A DNA stretch of 42,915 nt from Bacteroidales bacterium (GTDB lineage: Bacteria > Bacteroidota > Bacteroidia > Bacteroidales > UBA3663): assembly GCA_016286775.1 (NCBI GenBank), contig JAEEUA010000005.1, forward strand, positions 1 through 42,915. The letters are read 5' to 3'. This document shows positions 32,224-41,568 of the stretch, in pieces; the stretch's first letter is position 1, and every line of letters begins with the position of its first letter. A model generated the notes under the pieces. The model saw only the letters and a list, made by a program, of their open reading frames with translations, was not told the origin of the DNA and made no database searches. Made by a program: the position numbers and the translations under genes.

Positions 32224-33444
32224 TTATAGCGCGAGCTTGTAGATCTGCATTGTGGTTTCGGCATCGAGCGGGAAGTAGCCGGGCATGACAGCACCCTTGT
32301 TCTGGTGGAGGCGCTGGTTGAGCAGCTCGAGGTCGGGATTGGGAACGCCCAGCTGGGCGAAGGTGACGGGCATGTGCAGCACGTCGTGGAACCAGCTTTT
32401 GAGCCTCAGGGCGCCCTCCTTGGCAACACGCTTCTGTTCGTCGAGCGGCCAGGTACTTGGATTGTGGATGTCGGCATCGGACGGGAGATTGGGCTGCACG
32501 TCGAGCACCCGCATGGCAAGCTGGGCCACCTTGTGGGGATGCACATCGGACATATACAGCAGGAAGGCGGGGAAGATGACAGCAAGGCCGGCACCGTGCG
32601 TCACATCGTATTCGGCCGAGATCTCGTGTTCCATTGCATGGCTGTTCCAATCCTCCTGACGTCCCAGGGAGCAGGTGTCGTTGTGCGCAATGGTGCCGCA
32701 CCACATGATGTTGGCACGCGCTTCGTAATCGTTCGGATTGGCGATGACCTTGGGAGCCTCTTCCATGATAGCCAGCAGGATACCTTCGGCCATACGGTCG
32801 CCGATCTGCACATCGGGAGTATTGCTGAGATAACGTTCGAGGATATGTGCCATCATGTCGGAGATGCCGCTGGCAGTCTGCCATTCGGGCAGCGTCATGG
32901 TCAGCTCGGGATTCATGATGGAGAATTTCGGACGCAATAGCATGGGCTGACGAATACCCAGCTTCTGGAGCGTCTTTTCGTTGGTAATGACCGCATTGCC
33001 CGAACCCTCGCTACCGGCAGCAGGGATGGTGAGCACGACACCGACGGGCAGGCAGTTGCCGACCTTGGCCTTGCCGATAAAGAAGTCCCAGAAGTCGCCT
33101 TCGTAATGGTATCCTGCAGCAATGGTCTTGGCGGTATCGATGACCGAACCGCCACCCACAGCGAGCATAAAGTCGGGTTTGAAACTGCGGGCAAGAGCCA
33201 GTCCTTCGTAAACCTTGGGGTCGGTGGGATTGGGGCGGACACCACCCATTTCGATATAGGGGATGGAAACGGCATCGAGCGAAGCCTTGACACGATCGAG
33301 GAGGCCACTGCGAACCACGGAGCCGCCACCATAGACAATCATGACACGACGGGCGCCGTATTTGACACAAAGCTCACCGGCTTCCTGTTCGCGTCCACGT
33401 CCGAAACAAAACTCAGTTGGGGAATAGAATGTGAAATTATTCAT
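32224..33444 (-). CDS. Iron-containing alcohol dehydrogenase, butanol dehydrogenase/YqhD-like
   Basis: A 406-residue cytoplasmic enzyme. It starts MNNFTFYSPTEFCFGRG, the usual opening of the BDH/YqhD branch, then has the nucleotide-binding GGGSVIDTAKTIAAG and the metal-site region with Asp (NDYEARANIMW) and His residues in NSHAMEHEISAEYDVTHGAG. Members reduce aldehydes to alcohols with NAD(P)H in fermentation or detoxification. ATG 33444 was chosen over an upstream start because it begins the conserved N-terminus and lies 27 bases after a perfect promoter; the longer frame runs through that promoter. Divergent from the EF-G paralog gene. Confidence 0.92.
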   Translation of the reverse strand: MNNFTFYSPTEFCFGRGREQEAGELCVKYGARRVMIVYGGGSVVRSGLLDRVKASLDAVSIPYIEMGGVRPNPTDPKVYEGLALARSFKPDFMLAVGGGSVIDTAKTIAAGYHYEGDFWDFFIGKAKVGNCLPVGVVLTIPAAGSEGSGNAVITNEKTLQKLGIRQPMLLRPKFSIMNPELTMTLPEWQTASGISDMMAHILERYLSNTPDVQIGDRMAEGILLAIMEEAPKVIANPNDYEARANIMWCGTIAHNDTCSLGRQEDWNSHAMEHEISAEYDVTHGAGLAVIFPAFLLYMSDVHPHKVAQLAMRVLDVQPNLPSDADIHNPSTWPLDEQKRVAKEGALRLKSWFHDVLHMPVTFAQLGVPNPDLELLNQRLHQNKGAVMPGYFPLDAETTMQIYKLAL

Positions 33445-33470
33445 GCGTTGTAGATTGTTGTTTGTTGGTG

Positions 33471-33502
33471 CAAAGATAGCAATTGTTGCAGAATGCACCA
33501 AA
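33471..33502 (-). promoter_or_regulatory. Promoter of the alcohol dehydrogenase gene
   Basis: On the minus strand: TTTG (33502-33499), exactly 20 bases, TATCTTTG (33478-33471). Confidence 0.8.
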
Positions 33503-33590
33503 AAAAATATCTAAAAAACCTAAAAAACTGCCGAAAAACATGTTTAACAACATAAAATTTGAAAAAAAGCGCTACAATAATGTGCAACCT

Positions 33591-33604
33591 ATCGAAATTT
33601 CGAT
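33591..33604. promoter_or_regulatory. Perfect 14-base palindrome in the EF-G paralog promoter
   Basis: ATCGAAATTTCGAT reads the same on both strands and ends at the base before the -7 box. A dimeric regulator bound here would cover the spacer of the promoter, which suggests an operator. The regulator is unknown. Confidence 0.55.
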
Positions 33605-33612
33605 TATATTTG
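33605..33612 (+). promoter_or_regulatory. -7 element of the EF-G paralog gene
   Basis: TATATTTG, with only TGTG (33581-33584) at the -33 position 20 bases upstream. It gives a leader of about 95 bases. Confidence 0.6.
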
Positions 33613-33712
33613 CACGCGATTTTGTCGAATTCTTACCCTAACGAGACCAAATCTTCGTCAAAACAAGCGAAAAACAAATCATTAAATATATACCTTAATA
33701 TTTTTAGAGTCT

Positions 33713-35872
33713 ATGAAAGTTTACTCTTCAAAAGAGATTAAGAACATTGCCTTGCTTGGCAATGATGGAGCTGGTAAGACCTCCCTTACCGAGTCTTTAC
33801 TTTACGTGAGCGGACAGATCAACCGCAAGGGTCGCGTTTCGCAGCAGAGCACAGTGAGCGACTATTTCCCTGTTGAGAAGAATTACGGCTATTCGGTATT
33901 CAGCACCGTATTCCATGTTGAGTGGAACGGCAAGAAGCTGAACATGATCGACTGCCCCGGTATGGACGACTTCGTAGGTCAGGCCATCACCGCCATCTCG
34001 GTAACCGATACCACCGTTCTGCTGATCAATGGCGGTAACGGACTTGAGGTAGGTACCCAGAACCACTTCCGTCATACCGAGAAGATGAACAAGCCCGTGA
34101 TCTTCCTCGTAAACCGTCTTGATGACACCGAGTGTGACTTCGAGACCCTGGTAGAGGACCTCAAGCTGACATACGGAAACAAGTGCGTGCCCGTACAGTA
34201 TCCAGTTGAGACCGGCGAGAACTTCCATCAGATCATCGACGTGATCCTGATGAAGCAGCTCACCTACAAGGACAATAATCCTACTCCCGTCGTTGAAGAG
34301 ATTCCAGCCAGCGAGATTGATAAGGCCACCGAGATGAACAAGGCCCTCATCGAAGCTGCTGCCGAGAACGATGATGCCTTGATGGAGAAGTTCTTCGAGA
34401 CCGAGGAGCTCACCGAGGACGAGATGCGCGAAGGCATCCGCAAGGGCATGGTTACCCGCTCGATCTTCCCCGTGTTCTGCGTTTGCGCCACCCGTAACTA
34501 TGGCGTGGGCCGCCTGATGGAGTTCCTGGGCAACGTTGTTCCTTTCGTGGACGAGATGCCAGCCGAGCACAACAGCCGTGGTGAGGAAGTGAAGCCCGAT
34601 CCAGCTGGCCCAACCAGCCTCTTCTTCTTCAAGACGGGTGTCGAGCCACATATCGGCGAAGTACAGTACTTCAAGGTGATGAGCGGTACGGTTCATGAGG
34701 GTGATGACCTGCAGAATGCCGACCGTGGTTCCAGCGAACATATTTCAACGCTCTTCGTATGCTCGGGTGCCAACCGCGAGAAGGTCAGCGAACTCCAGGC
34801 AGGCGACATCGGCTGCACCACCAAGCTGAAGGACTGCCGCACCAGCAATGCCTTGAACCAGAACGGCATCGACTGGAAATACAACTTCGTGAAGTTCCCA
34901 CAGTCGAAATATACCCGTGCCATCAGCGCCATCAACAAGCAGGAGACCGAGAAGATGATGTCGGCCCTGACCCGTATGCGTCTGGAGGATCCCACCTGGG
35001 TGGTTGAGCAGTCGAAGGAGCTTCGTCAGATCCTTGTTCATGGCCAGGGCGAGTTCCACCTCCGCACGTTGAAGTGGCGTCTGGAGAACCTCGACAAGGT
35101 ACACGTAGAGTACGCTCCCCAGCGCATTCCTTATCGTGAGACCATCACCAAGATTGCCCGTGCCGACTATCGCCACAAGAAGCAGTCGGGTGGCGCCGGC
35201 CAGTTCGGTGAGGTTCACCTAATTGTCGAGCCTTACGTGGACGGCATGGCCGATCCCGAGGTTTACAACATCGCCGGTAAGGAGTATCGTGTGACCATGA
35301 AGGGCAAGGAAGAGATTGACCTCGCCTGGGGCGGCAAGCTCGTCTTCATCAACTCAGTTGTGGGCGGCGCCATCGATACACGCTTCATGCCTGCCATCCT
35401 CAAGGGTATCCAGCAGTGCCTCGAGCAGGGCCCATTGACCGGCTCTTATGCACGTGACGTACGCGTCGTAGTATATGATGGCAAGATGCACCCGGTTGAT
35501 TCGAACGAACTTTCGTTCATGCTTGCTGCACGCAACGCCTTCAGCATGGCCTTCCGCCAGGCTGGCCCTAAGGTCCTCGAGCCAATCTATGACGTGGAAG
35601 TATTCGTTCCCGGTGACAAGATGGGTGATGTGATGAGCGACCTCCAGAACCATCGCGGCATGGTGGTTGGTATGCATGCCGAGGCCAACTATCAGAAGCT
35701 GCAGGCCAAGGTGCCCCTTTCGGAGATGGCCGACTATGCAACCACCCTTTCGAGCCTGACACAGGGCGCTGCCAGCTTCATCATGAAGTTCGCCAGCTAC
35801 GAGCTCGTTCCTGCCGATATCCAGGCCAAGCTCATCGCTGCCCATGAGGCTGAGGAGGCTGCCGAAAAGTAA
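33713..35872 (+). CDS. fusA2: Elongation factor G paralog (EF-G2 type) with altered GTPase site
   Basis: A 719-residue protein with the five-domain plan of EF-G: G domain (about 8-290), domain II (about 305-390), III, IV (about 480-600, including GGAGQFGEVHL) and V (about 605-690). The G domain departs from normal EF-G. P-loop GNDGAGKT (16-23) is kept, but switch I lacks the usual RGITI, switch II reads DCPGMDDF so the catalytic His is Met84, and NKxD reads NRLD (134-137). Bacteroides thetaiotaomicron has an EF-G paralog, EF-G2, reported to support translation without GTP hydrolysis and to be needed in carbon starvation and gut colonisation; this protein has the changes expected of that type. 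The ordinary fusA is presumably elsewhere. It is monocistronic, with its own promoter and terminator. Confidence 0.85.
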   Translation: MKVYSSKEIKNIALLGNDGAGKTSLTESLLYVSGQINRKGRVSQQSTVSDYFPVEKNYGYSVFSTVFHVEWNGKKLNMIDCPGMDDFVGQAITAISVTDTTVLLINGGNGLEVGTQNHFRHTEKMNKPVIFLVNRLDDTECDFETLVEDLKLTYGNKCVPVQYPVETGENFHQIIDVILMKQLTYKDNNPTPVVEEIPASEIDKATEMNKALIEAAAENDDALMEKFFETEELTEDEMREGIRKGMVTRSIFPVFCVCATRNYGVGRLMEFLGNVVPFVDEMPAEHNSRGEEVKPDPAGPTSLFFFKTGVEPHIGEVQYFKVMSGTVHEGDDLQNADRGSSEHISTLFVCSGANREKVSELQAGDIGCTTKLKDCRTSNALNQNGIDWKYNFVKFPQSKYTRAISAINKQETEKMMSALTRMRLEDPTWVVEQSKELRQILVHGQGEFHLRTLKWRLENLDKVHVEYAPQRIPYRETITKIARADYRHKKQSGGAGQFGEVHLIVEPYVDGMADPEVYNIAGKEYRVTMKGKEEIDLAWGGKLVFINSVVGGAIDTRFMPAILKGIQQCLEQGPLTGSYARDVRVVVYDGKMHPVDSNELSFMLAARNAFSMAFRQAGPKVLEPIYDVEVFVPGDKMGDVMSDLQNHRGMVVGMHAEANYQKLQAKVPLSEMADYATTLSSLTQGAASFIMKFASYELVPADIQAKLIAAHEAEEAAEK

Positions 35873-35913
35873 TGCAAAAGCATACAATTCGGTAACATAA
35901 TCCTTAATATTTG

Positions 35914-35953
35914 AAAAAAAAGTCCGAAAAATTGATTTTTTCGGGCTTTTTTT
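35914..35953 (+). terminator. Terminator of the EF-G paralog gene
   Basis: AAAAAAAAGTCCGAAAAA (35914-35931) pairs with TTTTTCGGGCTTTTTTT (35937-35953), ending in a T-run; probably works in both directions. Confidence 0.85.
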
Positions 35954-35976
35954 GTCTATTGTATTCAAAAAATGCG

Positions 35977-35984
35977 TATCTTTG
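35977..35984 (+). promoter_or_regulatory. -7 element of the coiled-coil gene
   Basis: TATCTTTG, with TTTG at 35951-35954 (spacer 22, slightly long) inside the T-run of the preceding terminator. ATG follows at 36035. Confidence 0.6.
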
Positions 35985-36034
35985 CGCGCGATTTATACCC
36001 TTGATTATTGAACAATATCCGATATTCCTCGATT

Positions 36035-38869
36035 ATGAGAAAATTAAGTTGTCTTTTAGCCCTTTCATTGGGTCTTGGCTCTCAAGCAATACTTCATGCG
36101 CAGGCAACCAGCGCTACTCCTGATACTTGTTTTGTCGCTATCTGCATCGATAGTGCAGAGAAACCGTACACTGTTGAATCTGCCAACGGACTCCTGAAGA
36201 CTGAGGGCAGGAACTTAGTGCTATATACGACAAGTCCTATCATCAAGATTGTCAACAAGTCGACAAAGGATGCGAAGTCCCCCGAAGGTAATTATGCCAT
36301 GATCAAGTTCGATAAGGGCAAAGCGACAGCTTATGACTATTCATCGAAGGGAGGAGATGGAAAGAAAAAGATTTTCCAGCCTGTAAAGACCGATAACTTT
36401 ACGAATTTCATCTATTTCCGCTTGGACGGTGTCAAGAACGCAACGCTTACCTTCCGCCTGCCCAGCAACAAGGACTACAGCAAGGCAGGTCCCTTGCAGG
36501 TACGTATTGCCGATGGAACGGCTCCTGCTGACGTGCTTGCCAAGTTCGGCATACCCGCTTCCGGAAACTCGTCGGATGGCGTCGCTTCGAACGAATCCGG
36601 CGAACAGGGAGAGGAAGTCGTTACGCCTTCGGAAGGAAGGTCTGGTAAGAACGCGATGGATCGTCGCAGCACCTGGGTGGATACCCTGAAGTCCATCCTG
36701 ACTGCCCTCATCGCCCTGGCTATGGCCAGCATCATCTGCTATTACCTCTACAAGGAGTACAAGAAGAGGAAGGACAGGCCGAAGGATCCGACAGGCTCCC
36801 CTTATACGGAGAAGGGCGGTGAGAAGCCGGCTGTTCAGACCAAGAAGGATGACAAGATTGCCGAGAAGAAGGTCGCTCCTGCCAAGAAGGATGCCTTTGT
36901 GAAGGCAGAACCCACCAAGCCGGAAGGCGAGAAGAAGGGTGCCCAGGACGAGAAGAAGGATGCCGCAGTGGCTCCTCAGATCAAGGTTGTCGAGAAGATC
37001 GTGAAGGTCCCCGTCGAGAAGATTGTGAAGGTTCCTGTCGAGAAGATTGTCGAGAAGCGCGTCGAGGTTCCTGTCGAGAAGATTGTCGAAAAGCGTGTTG
37101 AGGTTCCCGTTGAGAAGATTGTCGAAAAGCGCGTCGAGGTGCCCGTCGAGAAGATTGTGGAGAAGATCGTCGAGAAGCCCGTCGAAAAGATTGTCGAGAA
37201 GATTGTCAAGGTGGAAGTGCCTGTCGAGAAGATCGTCGAGAAGATTGTCGAGAAGCCCGTTCCTGTTGCCGGGCAGGAAGTCAATGCCGAGATACAGCGT
37301 CAGATCGAATCGCTCCGCACCATCCTGCAGCAGAAGCAGCAGGAACTCATCGAGAAGCAGCAGGAGGTGAGCAATGCCAAGCAGATTGCAAGTTCGGCCA
37401 TCGCAGAGGCACAGAAGAAGGCCTCCCAGCAGCTTGAGGCTGCCACCGCAGACATCCAGAAGAAGGCTGCTGCCGAGATTGTGTCTGCCAAGCAGGAGAC
37501 CGAGGCCCTGCGTCTGAAGACCAATGTGGAGATCGAGAATCTGAAGAAGAAGGCTGCCGAAGGTCTGGCTGCCGCCAAGACCGAGAACGACACGCTCCGT
37601 GCCAAGGCTGCCGACGAACTGGCTGCCGTGAAGTCGGAGAAGGACTCGCTGCTCCAGAAGGCTGCTGCCGAACTGGCTGCTGCCGTGCAGAAGGCCGCCC
37701 GTGACCTGGCCAACGTCAAGCAGCAGCACAACGACGAGATGAATGCCGTGCGCCTCAAGGCAGATAATGATGTGAACGAGGCCCAGCAGAAGGCCGATGC
37801 CGCTGTTGCTGCCGCCCAGCAGAAGGCTGCCAACGATATGGCTGCTGCCCGTCAGCGTGCCGACCAGCAGATTTCGGCCTACAAGCAGCAGGCCGACCAG
37901 CAGATTGCCGCCTTCAAGCAGCAGGCCGACGAAAAGATTGCCGCCATACAGCGCAATGCCGACGAGACTGTTGCTGCCACCCGCCAGAAGGCTGCAGCCG
38001 ATGTGGATGCGATGCGCCAGCAGCTGGCTGCCGTCCAGAACGAGCTGGAACAGAAGTCGGTCGAGGTGGAGAATACGCTTGCCCTCAAGACTGCAGAACT
38101 CGAGATCGAGTCCGAACAGAAGATCACGAATGCCGTGACTGCCGCCGAAACGAAGGCCCAGGCTGCCATCGACGAAGCCACAGCGAGGGTGAACACCATC
38201 CAGGAAGAGATGCAGAACCTGGAGTACCAGCTGCAGCAGCCTCTGCAGATCCAGCGCAATGGCCTGCAGTCGTCGCTTGCCCTCATCCAGGAACATATCC
38301 AGCTGATGAAGGAGGGCGTGGAGGCATTCAATGCCGACAACAACTACCACAACACCACCATGCACATGGCTCAGAAGTTCACGAGCTTCATGAACTGGTT
38401 TGACCGCAACATCCTCCAGTGCGAGGCTGAGGAATCGCGCAATGTGGACGGGCTCTACAACCTGATGCAGGACACCTTCCGCCGCGATCTTGACAACTCC
38501 TATTCGTGGATTGCCGAGCTGCTGCGTATCTCGTCCTACAGCGCCATCTCGCCACTGTTCCTCAACGAATTCAAGCGTTCGGGCGTCCCGATTGACAGCA
38601 TGAAGATTGCGGCTTCGGAGACCGTCGCCCTGCTGGGTCGCTACGGCATTTCGCTCATCATGCCGCATCTCTTTGTCGATGACTTCGAGCGCGACAACTT
38701 CAAGCTCAACAATGCTCCTCTGATCAACGCCTTCTATCCACAGGGCTTCAACGAGCAGGAGGTTGCCCGGCGTGGCGTCATCTACGACATGATTCGTCCC
38801 GGCTATGCCATCGGCGGACAGGTGCAGAAGGTGCCTGAGGTCAGCGCGATGAGGGCCATCAGCGACTAA
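36035..38869 (+). CDS. Membrane-anchored protein with VEKIV repeats and long coiled coil
   Basis: A 944-residue protein not matched to a named family. In order: signal peptide ([22 protein letters not shown]), a beta-rich extracytoplasmic domain (about 25-170) and Ser/Gly linker, one membrane helix (about 217-238, [20 protein letters not shown]) followed by YKEYKKRK, which places the rest in the cytoplasm; a Lys/Glu/Pro linker; about 17 repeats of a [16 protein letters not shown]-like unit (about 317-410); a coiled coil rich in Ala, Gln, Lys and Glu (about 415-730); and a conserved-looking globular C-terminus (about 740-944) ending [17 protein letters not shown] 36035 was chosen over an in-frame TTG at 36008 because the signal peptide starts there. 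A type I membrane protein whose main mass is a cytoplasmic rod could link the envelope to an internal structure. It is probably monocistronic. Confidence 0.75.
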   Translation: MRKLSCLLALSLGLGSQAILHAQATSATPDTCFVAICIDSAEKPYTVESANGLLKTEGRNLVLYTTSPIIKIVNKSTKDAKSPEGNYAMIKFDKGKATAYDYSSKGGDGKKKIFQPVKTDNFTNFIYFRLDGVKNATLTFRLPSNKDYSKAGPLQVRIADGTAPADVLAKFGIPASGNSSDGVASNESGEQGEEVVTPSEGRSGKNAMDRRSTWVDTLKSILTALIALAMASIICYYLYKEYKKRKDRPKDPTGSPYTEKGGEKPAVQTKKDDKIAEKKVAPAKKDAFVKAEPTKPEGEKKGAQDEKKDAAVAPQIKVVEKIVKVPVEKIVKVPVEKIVEKRVEVPVEKIVEKRVEVPVEKIVEKRVEVPVEKIVEKIVEKPVEKIVEKIVKVEVPVEKIVEKIVEKPVPVAGQEVNAEIQRQIESLRTILQQKQQELIEKQQEVSNAKQIASSAIAEAQKKASQQLEAATADIQKKAAAEIVSAKQETEALRLKTNVEIENLKKKAAEGLAAAKTENDTLRAKAADELAAVKSEKDSLLQKAAAELAAAVQKAARDLANVKQQHNDEMNAVRLKADNDVNEAQQKADAAVAAAQQKAANDMAAARQRADQQISAYKQQADQQIAAFKQQADEKIAAIQRNADETVAATRQKAAADVDAMRQQLAAVQNELEQKSVEVENTLALKTAELEIESEQKITNAVTAAETKAQAAIDEATARVNTIQEEMQNLEYQLQQPLQIQRNGLQSSLALIQEHIQLMKEGVEAFNADNNYHNTTMHMAQKFTSFMNWFDRNILQCEAEESRNVDGLYNLMQDTFRRDLDNSYSWIAELLRISSYSAISPLFLNEFKRSGVPIDSMKIAASETVALLGRYGISLIMPHLFVDDFERDNFKLNNAPLINAFYPQGFNEQEVARRGVIYDMIRPGYAIGGQVQKVPEVSAMRAISD

Positions 38870-38884
38870 CAAATACAAGCATCC

Positions 38885-38914
38885 ATTCCCTCCCCACGTA
38901 TGCGGGGAGGGAAT
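38885..38914. other. Hairpin after the coiled-coil gene
   Basis: ATTCCCTCCCC (38885-38895) pairs perfectly with GGGGAGGGAAT (38904-38914). No T-run follows on either strand, so it is a weak terminator candidate or a 3'-end stabiliser. The 146 bases after it show no clear promoter for the next gene. Confidence 0.6.
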
Positions 38915-39060
38915 CGTGAAATAATACTGCAATCGCCCGGTTTGAGAGGAAGGGCGAAAGCAACCATTTAAGCGAAGATTACTGGACAGTAATTGCCATT
39001 TCCGATTCGAAGAATCTATCTGTTTGTCCTCTCTTATATTTATTATTAAGGTATTCTGTT

Positions 39061-40551
39061 ATGATTAATTATCCCGTAATGACTGCCGACGAGGCAGCAC
39101 GACTCATCAAGAATGACTATGTCCTGGGCATCGGCGGCTTCTCTTCGGTAGGTGTTCCGAAGGCTGTTCCTTCTGCCCTTGCCCGTTATGCTATCGAGGA
39201 GCACGAGGCAGGCCGTCCGTTCAAGGTGGGCCTGATTACAGGTGGTGCCACGGGCCCAGCTGTCGATACAGAACTTGCGCTTGCGAAAGCAGTCAAGTTC
39301 CGTACCCCTTTCCAGTCGAACTCAAATATGCGCAACGCCATCAATGCTGGCGAGGTGGACTACTTTGACTGCCATCTGTCGATGATTGGCCAGGATGTGT
39401 TCTATGGCTTCCTGGGCAAGATGGATGTTGCTATCATCGAGGCTTCGGAGATAACACCCGAAGGAAGTTTCATCCTGACCACTTCGGTGGGCATTGCACC
39501 ATCGCTGGCAGCCCATGCCGAGCACATCATCATTGAGCTGAACGAGGTACATGCAGGCAAGCTTACCGGCATGCACGACATCTATCTGCCCGAGATGCCC
39601 CCTTATCGCAAGCCTTTCCAGCTTGTGAAGGTGAACGACCGAATCGGCACCATCGACCTCAAGATTGATCCTAAGAAGGTCATCGCCGTAGTGCATACGA
39701 ATTCCTACGACAAGCAGGCCGGCTTCAAGCCGCTCGACAACGACACAAGGGCCATCGGCGCCCACATCTCGAACTTCCTCGTCAACGAACTGAAGCGCGG
39801 TGGCATCCCCAAGGAGTTCCTGCCCCTGCAGTCGGGCGTGGGTAATGTCGCCAATGCGGTGCTGGGTGCACTGGGTGACAATCCGGAAGTGCCTCCTTTC
39901 TCGATGTTTACGGAGGTGATCCAGAATTCTGCCATCGACCTCATCATGAAAGGTCGTTGCCTGGGTGCCACGGGTTCGTCGTTGAGCCTGACGGATGACT
40001 ACGTGGACAAGATGTACGCCAATATGGACATCTTCGGCAAGCGCATCATCCTGCGTCCACAGGAGATCACCAATCACCCCGAGTGCATTCGCCGACTGGG
40101 TGTCATCGCTCTCAACACAGCCCTCGAGGCCGACATCTTCGGCAATATCAATTCCACCCATGTGCTGGGCACCAAGATGATGAACGGCATCGGCGGATCG
40201 GGCGACTTCACGCGCAATGCCTTCCTTTCGATCTTCTCGACTCCCTCGTTGGCCAAGGGAGGTGCCATCTCCTCGATTGTGCCGATGGTTACACACGTCG
40301 ATTCGAACGAACACAGCGTGCGCGTACTCGTCACCGAACAGGGTGTTGCCGACCTTCGCGGCAAGTCTCCTTCGCAGCGTGCCCGGCTCATCATCGAGAA
40401 CTGTGTGCATCCCGACTACAAGCAGCTGCTCTGGGATTATCTCAAGCTCTCGGAGGGCAAGAGCCTGCACACGCCTCATTCGCTGCGCCATGCCTTCGCC
40501 ATGCACATTGCCTACGAGGAGACCGGCGACATGCACAATGCAAAATTCTAA
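39061..40551 (+). CDS. Acetyl-CoA hydrolase/transferase (succinate or butyrate CoA-transferase type)
   Basis: A 496-residue cytoplasmic class I CoA-transferase. Visible hallmarks: GIGGFSSVGVPKAVP near the N-terminus, the glycine-rich oxyanion region in QSGVGNVANAVLGAL, the catalytic Glu285 in MFTEVIQNS, and GIGGSGDFTRNA in the C-terminal half. Length and motifs match the Cat1/AarC/Ach1 group, which moves CoA between acetyl-CoA and succinate or a similar acid. In succinate- and acetate-producing Bacteroidales this would tie acetate formation to the succinate branch. RNase Z follows ten bases after its stop. Confidence 0.9.
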   Translation: MINYPVMTADEAARLIKNDYVLGIGGFSSVGVPKAVPSALARYAIEEHEAGRPFKVGLITGGATGPAVDTELALAKAVKFRTPFQSNSNMRNAINAGEVDYFDCHLSMIGQDVFYGFLGKMDVAIIEASEITPEGSFILTTSVGIAPSLAAHAEHIIIELNEVHAGKLTGMHDIYLPEMPPYRKPFQLVKVNDRIGTIDLKIDPKKVIAVVHTNSYDKQAGFKPLDNDTRAIGAHISNFLVNELKRGGIPKEFLPLQSGVGNVANAVLGALGDNPEVPPFSMFTEVIQNSAIDLIMKGRCLGATGSSLSLTDDYVDKMYANMDIFGKRIILRPQEITNHPECIRRLGVIALNTALEADIFGNINSTHVLGTKMMNGIGGSGDFTRNAFLSIFSTPSLAKGGAISSIVPMVTHVDSNEHSVRVLVTEQGVADLRGKSPSQRARLIIENCVHPDYKQLLWDYLKLSEGKSLHTPHSLRHAFAMHIAYEETGDMHNAKF

Positions 40552-40561
40552 ATCGTAGATC

Positions 40562-41488
40562 TTGGACTGTTTCAAAGTAACTATTCTGGGCTGCGGGAGT
40601 GCGAAGCCGACGCTTCGCCATGCTCCGACGGCCCAGGTTGTCAATTTCAGGGGCAATCTCTTCCTGGTGGATTGCGGCGAGGGCGTACAGATCGGCCTCG
40701 CCCGTAATCGTGTTCCCGTAGGAAAAATCGGACACATCCTGCTGAGTCATCTGCATGGTGACCATTGCCTGGGACTTGTCGGCCTGATTGCATCGCTTGG
40801 ATTAGGACAACGTACGGGCGAAATAGTCATCCATGCCCATCGGGATGCGGAACGGATCTTCCAGCCCTTGTTCGACTTTTTTTCCCCAGATCTTTCGATG
40901 AAGGTCAGCTTCCAGTCGTTCGACCCTGGTAGATCTTCCGTGATCTATGAGGACGATTCGCTTCTGATCAAGACCATTCCCCTGTGTCATCGTGTCCCGA
41001 CAGCGGGATTCCTGTTCCAGGAGAAGCCGCGCGACAGGCATCTGCTCGCCGAGAAGTGCGATGCCCTCGGCATTCCTTTCGCCTATTTCCGGGGCATCAA
41101 GAAGGGCCTTGACTGGACCAATCCCGAGACGGGGGAGGTCATTCCCAACAAGGAGCTGACCACCGACCCGACTCCCAGCAAGTCGTATGCCTTCTGTTCG
41201 GACACGATGTATTCCGAGAAAGTTATTCCGATCATCAAGGGCTGCGATGTGCTCTATCATGAGTCAACCTACAGCAATGTCGATACCCTCAAGGCGCATC
41301 TGCGCGGACATAGCACATCGGTGGAAGCAGCAACGATAGCCTTGAAGGCTGAGGTAGGCAGGCTCCTGCTGGGTCATTACTCCTCGCAATTCATGTCCAA
41401 CGAGGATGAGGAAATCCTGCTCGATGAGGCAAGGCAGATTTTCCCGAATACAACACTGTCCCGGGAACAGATGGTTGTCGAGATCTAA
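40562..41488 (+). CDS. rnz: Ribonuclease Z
   Basis: A 308-residue MBL-fold endonuclease that removes 3' trailers from tRNA precursors. Visible: GCGSAKPT (10-17), CGEGVQ (38-43), zinc motif HLHGDH (63-68), a substrate-arm region, SDTMYSE, HESTY, the HxS motif in RGHSTS and the late HYSSQF. There is no in-frame ATG before the conserved fold: an in-frame TAG lies at 40556, and TTG at 40562 is the only start that keeps the first strand (FKVTILGCGS). I therefore call a TTG start, ten bases after the CoA-transferase stop, which implies translational coupling to that gene. Confidence 0.92.
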   Translation: MDCFKVTILGCGSAKPTLRHAPTAQVVNFRGNLFLVDCGEGVQIGLARNRVPVGKIGHILLSHLHGDHCLGLVGLIASLGLGQRTGEIVIHAHRDAERIFQPLFDFFSPDLSMKVSFQSFDPGRSSVIYEDDSLLIKTIPLCHRVPTAGFLFQEKPRDRHLLAEKCDALGIPFAYFRGIKKGLDWTNPETGEVIPNKELTTDPTPSKSYAFCSDTMYSEKVIPIIKGCDVLYHESTYSNVDTLKAHLRGHSTSVEAATIALKAEVGRLLLGHYSSQFMSNEDEEILLDEARQIFPNTTLSREQMVVEI

Positions 41489-41494
41489 ACCCAT

Positions 41495-41535
41495 AACAAG
41501 AGGCCAATCCGCGTGAACAGGATTGGCCTCTTGTT
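41495..41535. terminator. Strong hairpin between convergent genes
   Basis: AACAAGAGGCCAATCC (41495-41510) and its exact complement at 41520-41535, 9-base loop. The 3' side ends in CTTGTTTCGATT. It lies between rnz and the minus-strand lipoprotein gene and probably ends both. Confidence 0.85.
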
Positions 41536-41568
41536 TCGATTATGCCATCGGAAGGAAAACTATTCGCC

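Noticed and set aside
36341-38932. 863-residue open frame antisense to the coiled-coil gene
   Set aside because: Low-complexity Leu/Asp/Gly translation of the complementary repeats; the plus frame has a signal peptide, membrane helix and promoter.
39322-40737. 471-residue open frame antisense to the CoA-transferase gene
   Set aside because: The plus strand encodes a full enzyme with catalytic motifs; the antisense frame is His/Val rich with none.
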